Positions 1-7,556 of a stretch of 64,000 nt of DNA are shown in pieces; within the stretch, counting starts at the first letter, position 1, and every line of letters starts with the position of its first letter. The notes below the pieces were generated by a model. It had not been told where the DNA came from, searched no databases, and saw only the letters and a program-made list of their open reading frames with translations. Source of the stretch: Herpetosiphon aurantiacus DSM 785 (GTDB lineage: Bacteria > Chloroflexota > Chloroflexia > Chloroflexales > Herpetosiphonaceae); the NCBI GenBank assembly GCA_000018565.1, contig CP000875.1:1503199-1567198 (forward strand), in the 5' to 3' direction. The translations under genes were made by a program, and so were the position numbers.

Positions 1-12
1 TGCTTCCCTCGC

Positions 13-450
13 TTATTTGGCTTTGACCGCTTTGCCCTTGACCCGTGGCCAGAGCATCAGCAAAATCAACCATAATGCGCCAACTTGCAAGCTTGCTGCA
101 ACGACCACCGCCCAGCTGACGACCGTGCTCGGTTGCCATTGCAGCATTGGCTCAACCACGCTGCGCAGCCCAAGCCCAAGATTAAATGTGATATACGCAG
201 CCCACGCGATGCGTTCGTTGCCGCGTGGCTGCTCACGGGTATGTACCGGAAACAGCCAAATCGCCACGCCCACAATCAACTGAGTAACCCAACCAACCAT
301 CAGTGCGTGATAAAACACAATTTGCAAAGCTGCTAATGGATTGGTTTTGAAGCCCCACAATTGGCTGGTGAGCATGGCGCTGCCTAAACCAAACGCCAGC
401 ACCAGCCAAACAAATGCCGTGCGAATATAGTAACGAGCAAGTGTTGGCAT
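13..450 (-). CDS. NnrS / oxidase-subunit-I-like 4-TM membrane protein
   Basis: An integral membrane protein of 145 residues with four predicted helices (about 13-34, 42-69, 81-101 and 107-137). The motif HALMVGWVTQLIVGVA in helix 2, with a further His after helix 2, resembles the His-containing repeats of NnrS and heme-copper-oxidase subunit-I-like proteins found near denitrification genes. The same kind of motif occurs in the larger membrane protein at 3981-5243. The start follows a GAGGAG ribosome site. The gene lies 18 bp downstream of the DUF542 gene on the same strand, so the two are probably cotranscribed. A role in NO or heme-related respiration is inferred from context; the exact function is unknown. 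Confidence 0.65.
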   Translation of the reverse strand: MPTLARYYIRTAFVWLVLAFGLGSAMLTSQLWGFKTNPLAALQIVFYHALMVGWVTQLIVGVAIWLFPVHTREQPRGNERIAWAAYITFNLGLGLRSVVEPMLQWQPSTVVSWAVVVAASLQVGALWLILLMLWPRVKGKAVKAK

Positions 451-468
451 GATCCTGGCTCCTCGAAA

Positions 469-684
469 TTAGGCTGTTTTGCTCAAAATGGCGGTTAAAT
501 CGGCGACGATCGGCACTAGTTCAACGTGATGGGCTTGGGCAGCTTGGCTCAGGCTTAATCCGCCGCCGCAACACAAATCAAAGCCATGTTGGCGTAAAAC
601 AGCCATAACCTCGGGGTGAGCTTCGGCTAATGCGGCGAGAGTGCTTTCGGCGATCACTTCTGGGGTTATGGTTATAGTTGACAT
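469..684 (-). CDS. DUF542 / ScdA N-terminal domain protein
   Basis: A 71-residue protein that corresponds to the ScdA_N (DUF542) domain: AEAHPEVMAVLRQHGFDLCC followed by a Gly-rich turn. In RIC/YtfE proteins this domain precedes the di-iron hemerythrin-like domain that repairs nitrosylated iron-sulfur clusters; here it stands alone. The double Cys is the family hallmark. I chose the internal ATG at 684 because AAGGAG lies just upstream and the domain begins there; a longer reading to 762 has an atypical N-terminus. It is divergent from nirK and upstream of a membrane protein, fitting a nitrosative-stress or denitrification role. Confidence 0.85.
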   Translation of the reverse strand: MSTITITPEVIAESTLAALAEAHPEVMAVLRQHGFDLCCGGGLSLSQAAQAHHVELVPIVADLTAILSKTA

Positions 685-750
685 AAATTTAATGCTCCTT
701 GCAACAATTAAGCTGGCTCTAGCATACCCGTGAGAGAACTGTTGAGCAGC

Positions 751-795
751 GACTTTTCTCACAAGCAGCTAGCTAGGCACCATGCGAGAAAAGTC
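751..795. promoter_or_regulatory. Inverted repeat between scdA-like gene and nirK
   Basis: Perfect 10-bp arms GACTTTTCTC (751-760) and GAGAAAAGTC (786-795) sit in the divergent promoter region between the DUF542 gene and nirK. It could be an operator or an RNA hairpin. No clear FNR box (TTGAT-N4-ATCAA) was seen here. Confidence 0.4.
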
Positions 796-928
796 ACAGC
801 CAAACCAATTGTGAGGTTCTAAGCTAGCGCTATGTAATTACAACGGCTGGCCAACATCCAATTGCATATCGATCACTGGCGATCCCCAGCATCGATTGAT
901 GGTTCGCTTTCAAGCAAGGAGCGTCGCA

Positions 929-2320
929 ATGAACCGCCGATCATTCATTATGGTAGTGATTTTTAGTCTATTGTTAGCAAGTATTGCCGCATGTAGCGAT
1001 CAGGCTACACGAACGAGTAGCCTTGCCCCAACGGCTTCGGCTAAGCCCGAAAGCCAAGTTGTGAGCCAACAGGCTAGCCAACCAACCAGCCAAGAAGTGT
1101 TGGAAATTCATTCGTTTGATATGGGCTTCAAACCACAGAATCTCACAGTGCCAAGTCCTGGTGTCTATACGATTAAATTAGTTAATGATGGGGTGATTCC
1201 TCACGATATTACCTTTCCAGATGGCACAGTTATTAGTGCTAAGGCCAACGAAACAGTGACTGGCGAGGTCACAATTCCGGCTGAAGGCATGAATTTTATT
1301 TGTGCTGTGCCTGGCCACGAAGCTGCGGGCATGAAAGGCTCAATTCAAGTTGCCTCGGCTGATGCAGCCGCAGTTACCCCAACCATGATGGATGACCATA
1401 GTGGGCCTGCACCAGAGAGCGATATTGCTGCCGATGAGTCGGCTCCGGAATATATTCTGCACGATGCCAAAGCGCCAGCCGCCTTAGAAGGCACACTCCA
1501 TGACATTGAATTAGTGGTTGAAGAAAAACCAATGACTGTGGCTCCAGGCTATGTCCAGCATGTTTGGACATTTGGCGGCACAGTGCCTGGCCCAGTCATT
1601 CGGGTGAAGGTTGGCGATACTGTGCGGATTCACCTCAAAAACCCTAGCTCCAACAAAGTGCCACACTCAATCGATTTTCACTCCAGCGAGGTTGCTTGGA
1701 ACGACGAAATGACCTCAATCAATGTTGGCGAAGATAAGATGTATGAATGGAAAGCCAATTATGCTGGGGTTTGGATGTATCACTGTGGCACAACTCCCGC
1801 GCTGCATCATATTGCTAATGGGATGTATGGGATGGTGATTGTTGAACCTAAGGAAGGCTTGCCAGCAGTTGATCATGAATTTGCCTTGGTGCAAAGCGAA
1901 TGGTATCTCGGCCCGCAAGGCGATTTGGTCAGCCTCGAAAAAGCTGCTTCAGCCGCTCCAGCCCCAGAATATGTGGTCTTCAACGGCGTTGCCAACCAAT
2001 ACAAAGATCATCCATTGGAAGTCAAAACTGGGGCAAGTGTGCGGGTATTTGTGCTGAATGCTGGCCCAAGCATCGATAGCTCGTTCCACGTGGTTGGTAC
2101 CATTTTCAACACCGTGATCAAAGAAGGTGTGCAATTACGGCCTGAAACTGCCAATGGCTATGGTTCGCAAGCTGTCGATTTGGCTCCAGCCCAAGGGGCA
2201 ATTGTCGAATTTACGACTGCTGAAGATGGCTTATATCCCATCGTGACCCACGCCTTCAACTTTGTCGGGCGCGGAGCTTTGGGCTTATTCCAAGCAGGCG
2301 ATGGCGATCCCAAAAACTAA
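929..2320 (+). CDS. nirK: Copper-containing nitrite reductase lipoprotein with extra N-terminal cupredoxin domain
   Basis: Reduces nitrite to nitric oxide outside the membrane. The 463-residue protein begins with a lipoprotein signal (IAAC, Cys22). A first cupredoxin domain (about 45-135) ends with a type-1 copper set, CAVPGHEAAGM. The two NirK cupredoxin domains follow: IDFHS and MYHCGTTPALHHIANGMYG (about 255-300) carry Asp, His, Cys, His and Met copper or catalytic ligands, and VTHAFNF (about 440) supplies the His from domain 2. The family is normally about 340-380 residues, so the extra length is the fused electron-carrier domain. I chose ATG 929, which has AAGGAG upstream, rather than an earlier ATG at 896. 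Confidence 0.88.
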   Translation: MNRRSFIMVVIFSLLLASIAACSDQATRTSSLAPTASAKPESQVVSQQASQPTSQEVLEIHSFDMGFKPQNLTVPSPGVYTIKLVNDGVIPHDITFPDGTVISAKANETVTGEVTIPAEGMNFICAVPGHEAAGMKGSIQVASADAAAVTPTMMDDHSGPAPESDIAADESAPEYILHDAKAPAALEGTLHDIELVVEEKPMTVAPGYVQHVWTFGGTVPGPVIRVKVGDTVRIHLKNPSSNKVPHSIDFHSSEVAWNDEMTSINVGEDKMYEWKANYAGVWMYHCGTTPALHHIANGMYGMVIVEPKEGLPAVDHEFALVQSEWYLGPQGDLVSLEKAASAAPAPEYVVFNGVANQYKDHPLEVKTGASVRVFVLNAGPSIDSSFHVVGTIFNTVIKEGVQLRPETANGYGSQAVDLAPAQGAIVEFTTAEDGLYPIVTHAFNFVGRGALGLFQAGDGDPKN

Positions 2321-2580
2321 ATGGCCGCCTTCACCCCTAGCCCCTTCTTTCAAGGGTAGGTTTTTAACAATCATTGGTGATCACCACCCTTCCGTCCCGC
2401 CTCAAGGCGGGAGACGCAGGGGGCTTTAATCCCCCTGCACCCCCTCAAGGACAGGTGTTGGTGAACAGGCATCCACTGATGAACCACGGGATTAGTGGTT
2501 CACAACGGAAAACGATTAAAAACCTATCCTTGAGGGACTGGGTGAGGGAACGAATGAACTGTTACAGCTACTGATCGGAG
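2321..2580. repeat. Palindromic intergenic repeat
   Basis: Non-coding. C-rich tracts on the left (cccctagccccttctttcaa) are mirrored by G-rich tracts on the right near 2530-2555, and the poles GGTTTTTAAC and GTTAAAAACC are inverted copies. An internal CCCGCC-GGCGGG hairpin and GTGAACC-type arms are also present. Related sequence occurs at about 7226-7390 and 11765-12000, so this is a dispersed repeat family of the genome. A reading frame at 2374-2574 is not credible. Confidence 0.7.
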
Positions 2581-2586
2581 TTGGTG

Positions 2587-2841
2587 ATGGTATTACCTGT
2601 GATTAATTTGCAACGTTGTATTGCCTGTGGTGCCTGTGAACATGTTTGCCCAACTGCCGCAGTGGCAATTGAGCAACAGCATGCGGTCTTAGTCAAACCC
2701 GAAGCCTGTACCTTTTGCGATCGCTGCGAAATTGCCTGCCCAACCGAAGCGATTAGCCGTTCGTTTGCAATTCGCTTTGCCCCAAGCAGCCAGCCATTAA
2801 CTAAAGCTCAGCTTGGGCAGCTAAACCTTGGGGATCGATAA
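2587..2841 (+). CDS. 2[4Fe-4S] ferredoxin
   Basis: A small soluble electron carrier of 84 residues with two complete cluster motifs, CIACGACEHVCP and CTFCDRCEIACP, the classic bacterial 8Fe ferredoxin layout. The ATG at 2587 has GGAG six bases upstream, so it is preferred over the TTG at 2581. The last 41 bp overlap the 3' end of the opposing Crp/Fnr gene. Its position next to nirK suggests electron delivery or redox sensing in the denitrification cluster, but the partner is not evident. Confidence 0.85.
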   Translation: MVLPVINLQRCIACGACEHVCPTAAVAIEQQHAVLVKPEACTFCDRCEIACPTEAISRSFAIRFAPSSQPLTKAQLGQLNLGDR

Positions 2842-3469
2842 TTTCGATTATGCCGCGCTCAAGCCGAATTAAGCCTTGGGCATCAAAGGCCTTCAAGGCT
2901 CGCCCGACCATCTCACGCACTGAGCCAATATGCGCGGCCATTTCAGCTTGGGTTAAAGGTGCAAGATTGGGATTTTGTTCGGCTAATGCAGCTTGTTGCA
3001 ACAATAAACGCGCCAAACGCCCGTTGACCGTATGCAAGGCCAAATTTTCAATTAAGCCAACCAAATTATGCAAACGGTTCGCGAATTCGCCCAACATTGC
3101 CAAGGCTAATTCAGGGTGTTGCTGGGCGACTTGGCGGATATGTTCACGCGGAATTGCCAATAATTGGCTGGTAACTAAGGCTTCACTGGTGGCTGGGCAG
3201 CGGGCTTCACGAAACATCGGGACTGTATTAAAATGATCGTAGGCCTCAACTACGTGTAAAATATGCTCGCGGCCCTCGATTGAATGACGCACAACCTTAA
3301 TTCGCCCGCTATACACCAGATACATTGCTACGGCGGGGTCGCCCTCCAGCGTGATAATCTGACCACGCTCGACGGTTTGTTCATTGGCATGGCTGCTCAG
3401 CGCAGCAATAATCGTTGGCGATAGATCGCGAGTGAAACTGACATGGGCAAATAAAACATTTCGATCCAT
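2801..3469 (-). CDS. Crp/Fnr family transcriptional regulator
   Basis: A 222-residue DNA-binding regulator. The N-terminal cyclic-nucleotide-type beta-roll covers about 25-120, a dimer helix about 125-150, and a winged HTH about 165-215 (motif AEMAAHIGSVREMVGRALKA). There is no N-terminal Cys cluster; the only Cys is near residue 91. It is therefore not a classical Fe-S FNR and fits better with DNR/NnrR-like NO sensors or CRP-like proteins. It is convergent with the ferredoxin gene (41-bp overlap) and divergent from the cupin gene 58 bp away. It probably controls the surrounding denitrification genes. Confidence 0.9.
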   Translation of the reverse strand: MDRNVLFAHVSFTRDLSPTIIAALSSHANEQTVERGQIITLEGDPAVAMYLVYSGRIKVVRHSIEGREHILHVVEAYDHFNTVPMFREARCPATSEALVTSQLLAIPREHIRQVAQQHPELALAMLGEFANRLHNLVGLIENLALHTVNGRLARLLLQQAALAEQNPNLAPLTQAEMAAHIGSVREMVGRALKAFDAQGLIRLERGIIEIIDPQGLAAQAEL

Positions 3470-3527
3470 CAGCGTATCCTCGTTGCACTAGAACTGGACT
3501 GCCACCATAGTACAAGGAATTTGCCCA

Positions 3528-3911
3528 ATGCATGCATTACTTTCGCAATTGATTGTTGGTACCTTTCCGCCCTTGGATTTGGCTCAACTGCGCGACCAAA
3601 GCGAGCTTGATGGCCCATTGTGGAGCTACACCACCGATCAACTTAACCTCAATTTGTTGCGTTTTCGCTTTGGCGATGGCATTCCTAACCATCAAAATCA
3701 CGAAGTTGATGTGCTATTAATCGTGCTCGAAGGCACGGCTATTTTGGAGATCGATTTGGTGCAACAGCCAATTGGCGTTGGCTCGATCGTCTGTGTGCCG
3801 CGTGGTGCTGCTCGTTCAATCCAAGCCACCAGCGATGAATTGATCTATTTTAGTTGCCATCAACGGCGAGCTGGCCTGTTTCCCACAATCACCAAGCATA
3901 ATGCCATGTGA
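3528..3911 (+). CDS. Cupin-domain protein
   Basis: A 127-residue single-domain cupin. The double-stranded beta-helix core runs from about 45 to 110, with NHQNHEVDVLLIVLEGTAIL carrying the metal-binding His/Glu pattern of motif 1 and VPRGAARSI in motif 2. AAGGA lies 10 bp before the ATG. It shares a short divergent promoter region with the Crp/Fnr gene, which may control it. The substrate is unknown; in this setting a small-molecule sensor or a metal-dependent accessory protein is plausible. Confidence 0.75.
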   Translation: MHALLSQLIVGTFPPLDLAQLRDQSELDGPLWSYTTDQLNLNLLRFRFGDGIPNHQNHEVDVLLIVLEGTAILEIDLVQQPIGVGSIVCVPRGAARSIQATSDELIYFSCHQRRAGLFPTITKHNAM

Positions 3912-3980
3912 GAAATATCGCTGTGCAGATCGATCAATCTCCGTAAACTAGCCTTAGATTGGCTCGTTGATGGAGTGATA

Positions 3981-5243
3981 ATGATGGCGCGGCATAGTAA
4001 ATTATTTTGGCTTAGCGGCTTGGTAGCCTTGTTGCTGGCGACGATTGTGCATCTGGCTTTGACGGCGGCTGGCCCACAGCGCTGGGATGCTTGGGTGCAT
4101 CTGCTGCTGTATGGCTGGATCAGCTGTAGTATTTTTGCGGTGAATTACCACACAACTCCGGTATTCAGTGGCCGCAATTTCCCCAAACCAGCGTGGTTGG
4201 AGTTGCATTGGTTGGTTTGGAGTTTGGGTGTCGTGCTGGCCAGCAGTGGCTTGGTTTGGTATAGCCAACTCAGTTATCGCTTAGGCTTGGGTTTGGAGTG
4301 GCTGGGCAGTTGGTTGTTTATGTGGAATATTATGCAACTGTTGCGTAGCCCTAAATTGCGCCCAAGCATGCCATCATCACCCTTGCAACAACAGATTGAT
4401 CGACTCTCGACCCTCGCCACGAAAACCTCTGGAGCCAGTTTACCCCTAGCGCTGAGCTTAATTCTTGCTCGTGAATTTGGCTTGATTCATTCCCGTTGGC
4501 TTTTGAGCGCTGAGCATTTATTGACCCTTGGTTGGATGATGTTGATGATTATTGGCGTAGCCTGCCATGTCTTGCCGCGTTGGTCAGGCCAAGCAACCCG
4601 TGATCCGCGTTGGCTAAAAGTGGGCTTGAGCTTGCATCATCTTGGTTTGCTGAGCATTGTGCTTGGCTTGGGCGTTGATCTGCCTGCCCTCTTTGCGCTT
4701 GGAGCCAGTTTCATTTTAGTGGCCTTAGCGTGTTGTGTTTGGCTGTTGATTCCGGCCTTGGCTACTCCGCCTGTCAAGCAACCAAGCCAATTGAGCATTG
4801 TGCAGCCGCGCCGCATCGGCCCCTTGACCATGTGGTCGATTCGCGCGGCAGTCTTTTATTTGGCAGTTGGGATTGGCTTGGGCATTAGTTTTGCCTTTGA
4901 TCGGGCTTTGGGTGCGCAACTTCGCCCAATCCATGTTGAATCGAATTTAGCGGGCTTTGCGACGATCCTGATTTATGGAATGGCCTATTTTATGATTCCA
5001 CGCTTTATGGGGCGACCGTTGGGCTTGGCCAATATTGCTAATTGGCAGGTGTTTTTGGCGATTAGCGCGGTAGCCATTATTGATCTTGGGTGGGCTGGAT
5101 TAGTGGCTGGCTTGGCTTGGGCACGCTGGTTGCTGGTGTTTGGGGCTAGTATCCATGGCTTGGCGGCACTGCTATTTAGTTTGAGCATGCTAGCGACGAT
5201 CTATCAGCCTGTGCCATTGCGGCGTTTGGCGCATAAATCTTAA
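3981..5243 (+). CDS. NnrS / oxidase-subunit-I-like polytopic membrane protein
   Basis: A protein of about 420 residues with roughly 12 hydrophobic segments. Two His-bearing repeats, HLLTLGWMMLMIIGVACHVL then PRW, and HVESNLAGFATILIYGMAYF then PRF, are the hallmark of NnrS-like and subunit-I-like heme/copper membrane proteins of nitric oxide metabolism. GGAG at 3972 precedes ATG 3981; the GTG at 3975 overlaps it and is less likely. It is last in the nirK-fnr cluster and paralogous in style to the 145-residue protein at 13-450. A role in NO tolerance or detection is inferred. Confidence 0.75.
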   Translation: MMARHSKLFWLSGLVALLLATIVHLALTAAGPQRWDAWVHLLLYGWISCSIFAVNYHTTPVFSGRNFPKPAWLELHWLVWSLGVVLASSGLVWYSQLSYRLGLGLEWLGSWLFMWNIMQLLRSPKLRPSMPSSPLQQQIDRLSTLATKTSGASLPLALSLILAREFGLIHSRWLLSAEHLLTLGWMMLMIIGVACHVLPRWSGQATRDPRWLKVGLSLHHLGLLSIVLGLGVDLPALFALGASFILVALACCVWLLIPALATPPVKQPSQLSIVQPRRIGPLTMWSIRAAVFYLAVGIGLGISFAFDRALGAQLRPIHVESNLAGFATILIYGMAYFMIPRFMGRPLGLANIANWQVFLAISAVAIIDLGWAGLVAGLAWARWLLVFGASIHGLAALLFSLSMLATIYQPVPLRRLAHKS

Positions 5244-5348
5244 CTCAGCTTTAATTCTTGGGCTGGCGTTGTAGCGTATAGTGGGGCTGTGTTGAATTGA
5301 GGGTTGTGCAAGAGTTCTGTGCATTGCCCCAACTAGAAGGATGTTGCG

Positions 5349-6503
5349 ATGCCAGCCCCGATTGTGCAAATTGATTATGAGCTGATCAAGCAGGTTGCCC
5401 AGCGGTTTCAGCGCCAAACCGAGCAGGTGCAAACAATTCGCCTGCAAATTCAACAGGTTGCCGAGCCATTAATTGCTGGGGCATGGCAAGGTGCTGCGGC
5501 AACGGCCTTTGCCAACGAATATCAAACCCAACTACTGCCCACCCTACAACGCTTAATGATTGTTTTGCATACTGCCCAGCAAGTTAGCCTTGAATTGAGC
5601 GGTGTATTGCACGAAGCTGAACGTGAAGCCGCTAGCTTGTTTCGGGCCGAAGTGGTGCTTAATCAAACAACTGATCAGGCAGGCAAATACAAAGATGCCT
5701 ATCTCGAAATTAGCGAAATGCGCCCAGTTGAGGGTGAATTATATTTAGCTGGCGGGGCTGATATGCGCCAAGGCATTCACCCCAGCGATGCTGATCAAGG
5801 CCAGATTGGCAATTGTTTTGTGGTAGCTTCGCTGGCGGCGGTAGCCCAAAATAACCCCGATGTGATTCGTAATGCAATTGAAGATAATGGCGATGGCACC
5901 TATACCGTTACATTTTACCAGCGCGAAGCCGATACGCGCTTTAATCGTTTAAATAATTGGTTTGATAATGGCTTTGATCCGGTGAAAATCACCGTAACTG
6001 CTGAATTTCCAGTGCTTGCTGATGGCACACAGCCCTATATCCACGAAAATCAAGAAGTGTTGGATGGCAAACGCGAATTATGGCCAGCAATTATGGAAAA
6101 AGCCTACGCCCAATTTCTGAGTCAAAGCAATAATCCAATTGATATGTATAGTACGCTCAACAAAGGTGGTAACCCTGCCGATGTGCTAGAGGCGATTACT
6201 GGTCAACGTAGCGCGATTAACGAACCTCAAAGCTACAGCATTCATCAACTAGCCACGATGCATAATAATCAACAAGCGATTATTTTTGGCACGCCTGATC
6301 CAAGCGATCCGAGCGTTAATCAACCAGCGTTTATCAATAAACAACTGCAACCGAAGCATGCCTACTATGTGAGCCATATCGATCAACAGCGCAATTGGGT
6401 GACCTTGCGCAATCCATGGTCGTGGGATGAATCACCAGTCACGGTCGATTATGCGGATCTTGAGCAGGTGTTTAATGTTGTTATAACCAATCCAATTGAT
6501 TAA
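5349..6503 (+). CDS. WXG100-calpain fusion: candidate secreted cysteine-protease effector
   Basis: A 384-residue protein with two parts. Residues 1-100 are alpha-helical with a WxG turn (W46-Q-G48), like ESAT-6/WXG100 or LXG leaders that target proteins to type VII secretion. Residues 130-384 are a calpain-type (C2 family) protease: QIGNCF with the likely nucleophile C156, H337 in KHAYYVSH, and N355 in LRNPW. No signal peptide is visible. A lipoprotein gene follows after 14 bp. Function in interbacterial antagonism or envelope processing is inferred; no T7SS ATPase is present in this window. Domain calls rest on motif reading only. Confidence 0.82.
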   Translation: MPAPIVQIDYELIKQVAQRFQRQTEQVQTIRLQIQQVAEPLIAGAWQGAAATAFANEYQTQLLPTLQRLMIVLHTAQQVSLELSGVLHEAEREAASLFRAEVVLNQTTDQAGKYKDAYLEISEMRPVEGELYLAGGADMRQGIHPSDADQGQIGNCFVVASLAAVAQNNPDVIRNAIEDNGDGTYTVTFYQREADTRFNRLNNWFDNGFDPVKITVTAEFPVLADGTQPYIHENQEVLDGKRELWPAIMEKAYAQFLSQSNNPIDMYSTLNKGGNPADVLEAITGQRSAINEPQSYSIHQLATMHNNQQAIIFGTPDPSDPSVNQPAFINKQLQPKHAYYVSHIDQQRNWVTLRNPWSWDESPVTVDYADLEQVFNVVITNPID

Positions 6504-6517
6504 TTGGCGGGGGTTGC

Positions 6518-7171
6518 ATGCGTTTTTGCTGCTTATTGGGCTGGATTATCGTGTTATTGATGGGTTGTCAGGCCAAGCAAGATCCGCTGGCCGACCCAGA
6601 ACAGGAAACTTCAATGTTAGCGATTGATCAAGCAACCGTGGTGACTTTACGCGAAGGCACCGATTTGCATATCGAAGGCTTGAATCTTGGTGTTTTGCAA
6701 ATTTTATATGCTGCTGATCAGCCGCAGCAATCAATTGGTGTGCGCATTCGCTTTTTAACCAAGCCAGCGATTTTTAATTATCACACCCAATTAATGCTTG
6801 ATCAGACGATTACGGTCGCAAATTATCAAGTGCAATTGCTGTCAATCGAGCAAAGCTCAATTCAAGTGGCCATTCGTTTAACTGCTGAACAAGCGCCTAT
6901 TTTGCCAATTGAAGCCCTTGGCCAAGAACAATTATTGATTGCGCCCGCCAATAGTAGTGTTGGCGATGGCTATCTAACAATTACAATTGGTGATTATGAC
7001 CCTGCGAATGGCCAAGTTGAATTGAGTTTCTGGGTTAGTAGCAGCGTGCCCGAATTAAAACAAACTGCAACACTTGGCCAAGTTATTGAATATCAAGGTT
7101 ATCGGGTGCGAGTCTTGTGGCTGCCCAACGCCGCTTATCCCATGGTTGCGCTTGGCTTGCAAGCCGAATAA
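6518..7171 (+). CDS. Lipoprotein, possible partner or immunity protein of the calpain effector
   Basis: A 217-residue lipoprotein: signal peptide ending LLMGC (Cys17), then a beta-rich extracytoplasmic region of no recognised family. It begins 14 bp after the WXG100-calpain gene on the same strand and is probably cotranscribed. A surface lipoprotein that restrains a secreted protease would make sense as immunity, but this is inference only; a scaffold or unrelated lipoprotein is equally possible. Confidence 0.7.
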   Translation: MRFCCLLGWIIVLLMGCQAKQDPLADPEQETSMLAIDQATVVTLREGTDLHIEGLNLGVLQILYAADQPQQSIGVRIRFLTKPAIFNYHTQLMLDQTITVANYQVQLLSIEQSSIQVAIRLTAEQAPILPIEALGQEQLLIAPANSSVGDGYLTITIGDYDPANGQVELSFWVSSSVPELKQTATLGQVIEYQGYRVRVLWLPNAAYPMVALGLQAE

Positions 7172-7489
7172 GTTTCGTCAATAACGAGGTTTTGTGCCAT
7201 CAAAAATTGCTATTTAGGGGGATTACGGGGATTAAGGATAATTTCCGTTCCCTCACCCCAACCCCTCTCCCACTGCGGTAGGCGAGGGGCATTCCCCTTT
7301 GATGATTGAGGACAATTCCCTCTCGCTCGCCCGGCGGGAGAGGGGGCTAGGGGGTGAGGGCATGCTGGCCGCTGTTGATGCTATGAACCATTACATCTAA
7401 ACGATAGTCCATAACTGGGAGAAAAGCTTAACGAAGTATCAAATCCCATAATTGATTGAGTATTCTCAACCAATCACAAAGTGTTAAGT
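7172..7489. repeat. Intergenic dispersed repeat
   Basis: Non-coding. From about 7226 to 7380 it carries two opposed copies of the C-rich/G-rich palindromic repeat (ccctcaccccaacccctctc against gagagggggctagggggtga), related to the elements at 2321-2580 and 11765-12000. Nothing else is recognised. Confidence 0.65.
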
Positions 7490-7518
7490 CTGACGAGTGG
7501 GCAGAAATATGCTACAAT
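7490..7518 (+). promoter_or_regulatory. Possible promoter of the TerB-N / SNF2 operon
   Basis: A TACAAT -10 box (7513-7518) lies 17 bp after CTGACG (7490-7495), a 4/6 match to the -35 consensus. It is 38 bp before the ATG at 7557. Confidence 0.4.
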
Positions 7519-7556
7519 AAGCGCTGATGTTTAACTTTGAGGTGACATAATCCACG

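Noticed and set aside
2374-2574. 66-codon frame
   Set aside because: Lies wholly in the palindromic intergenic repeat and has no protein-like pattern.
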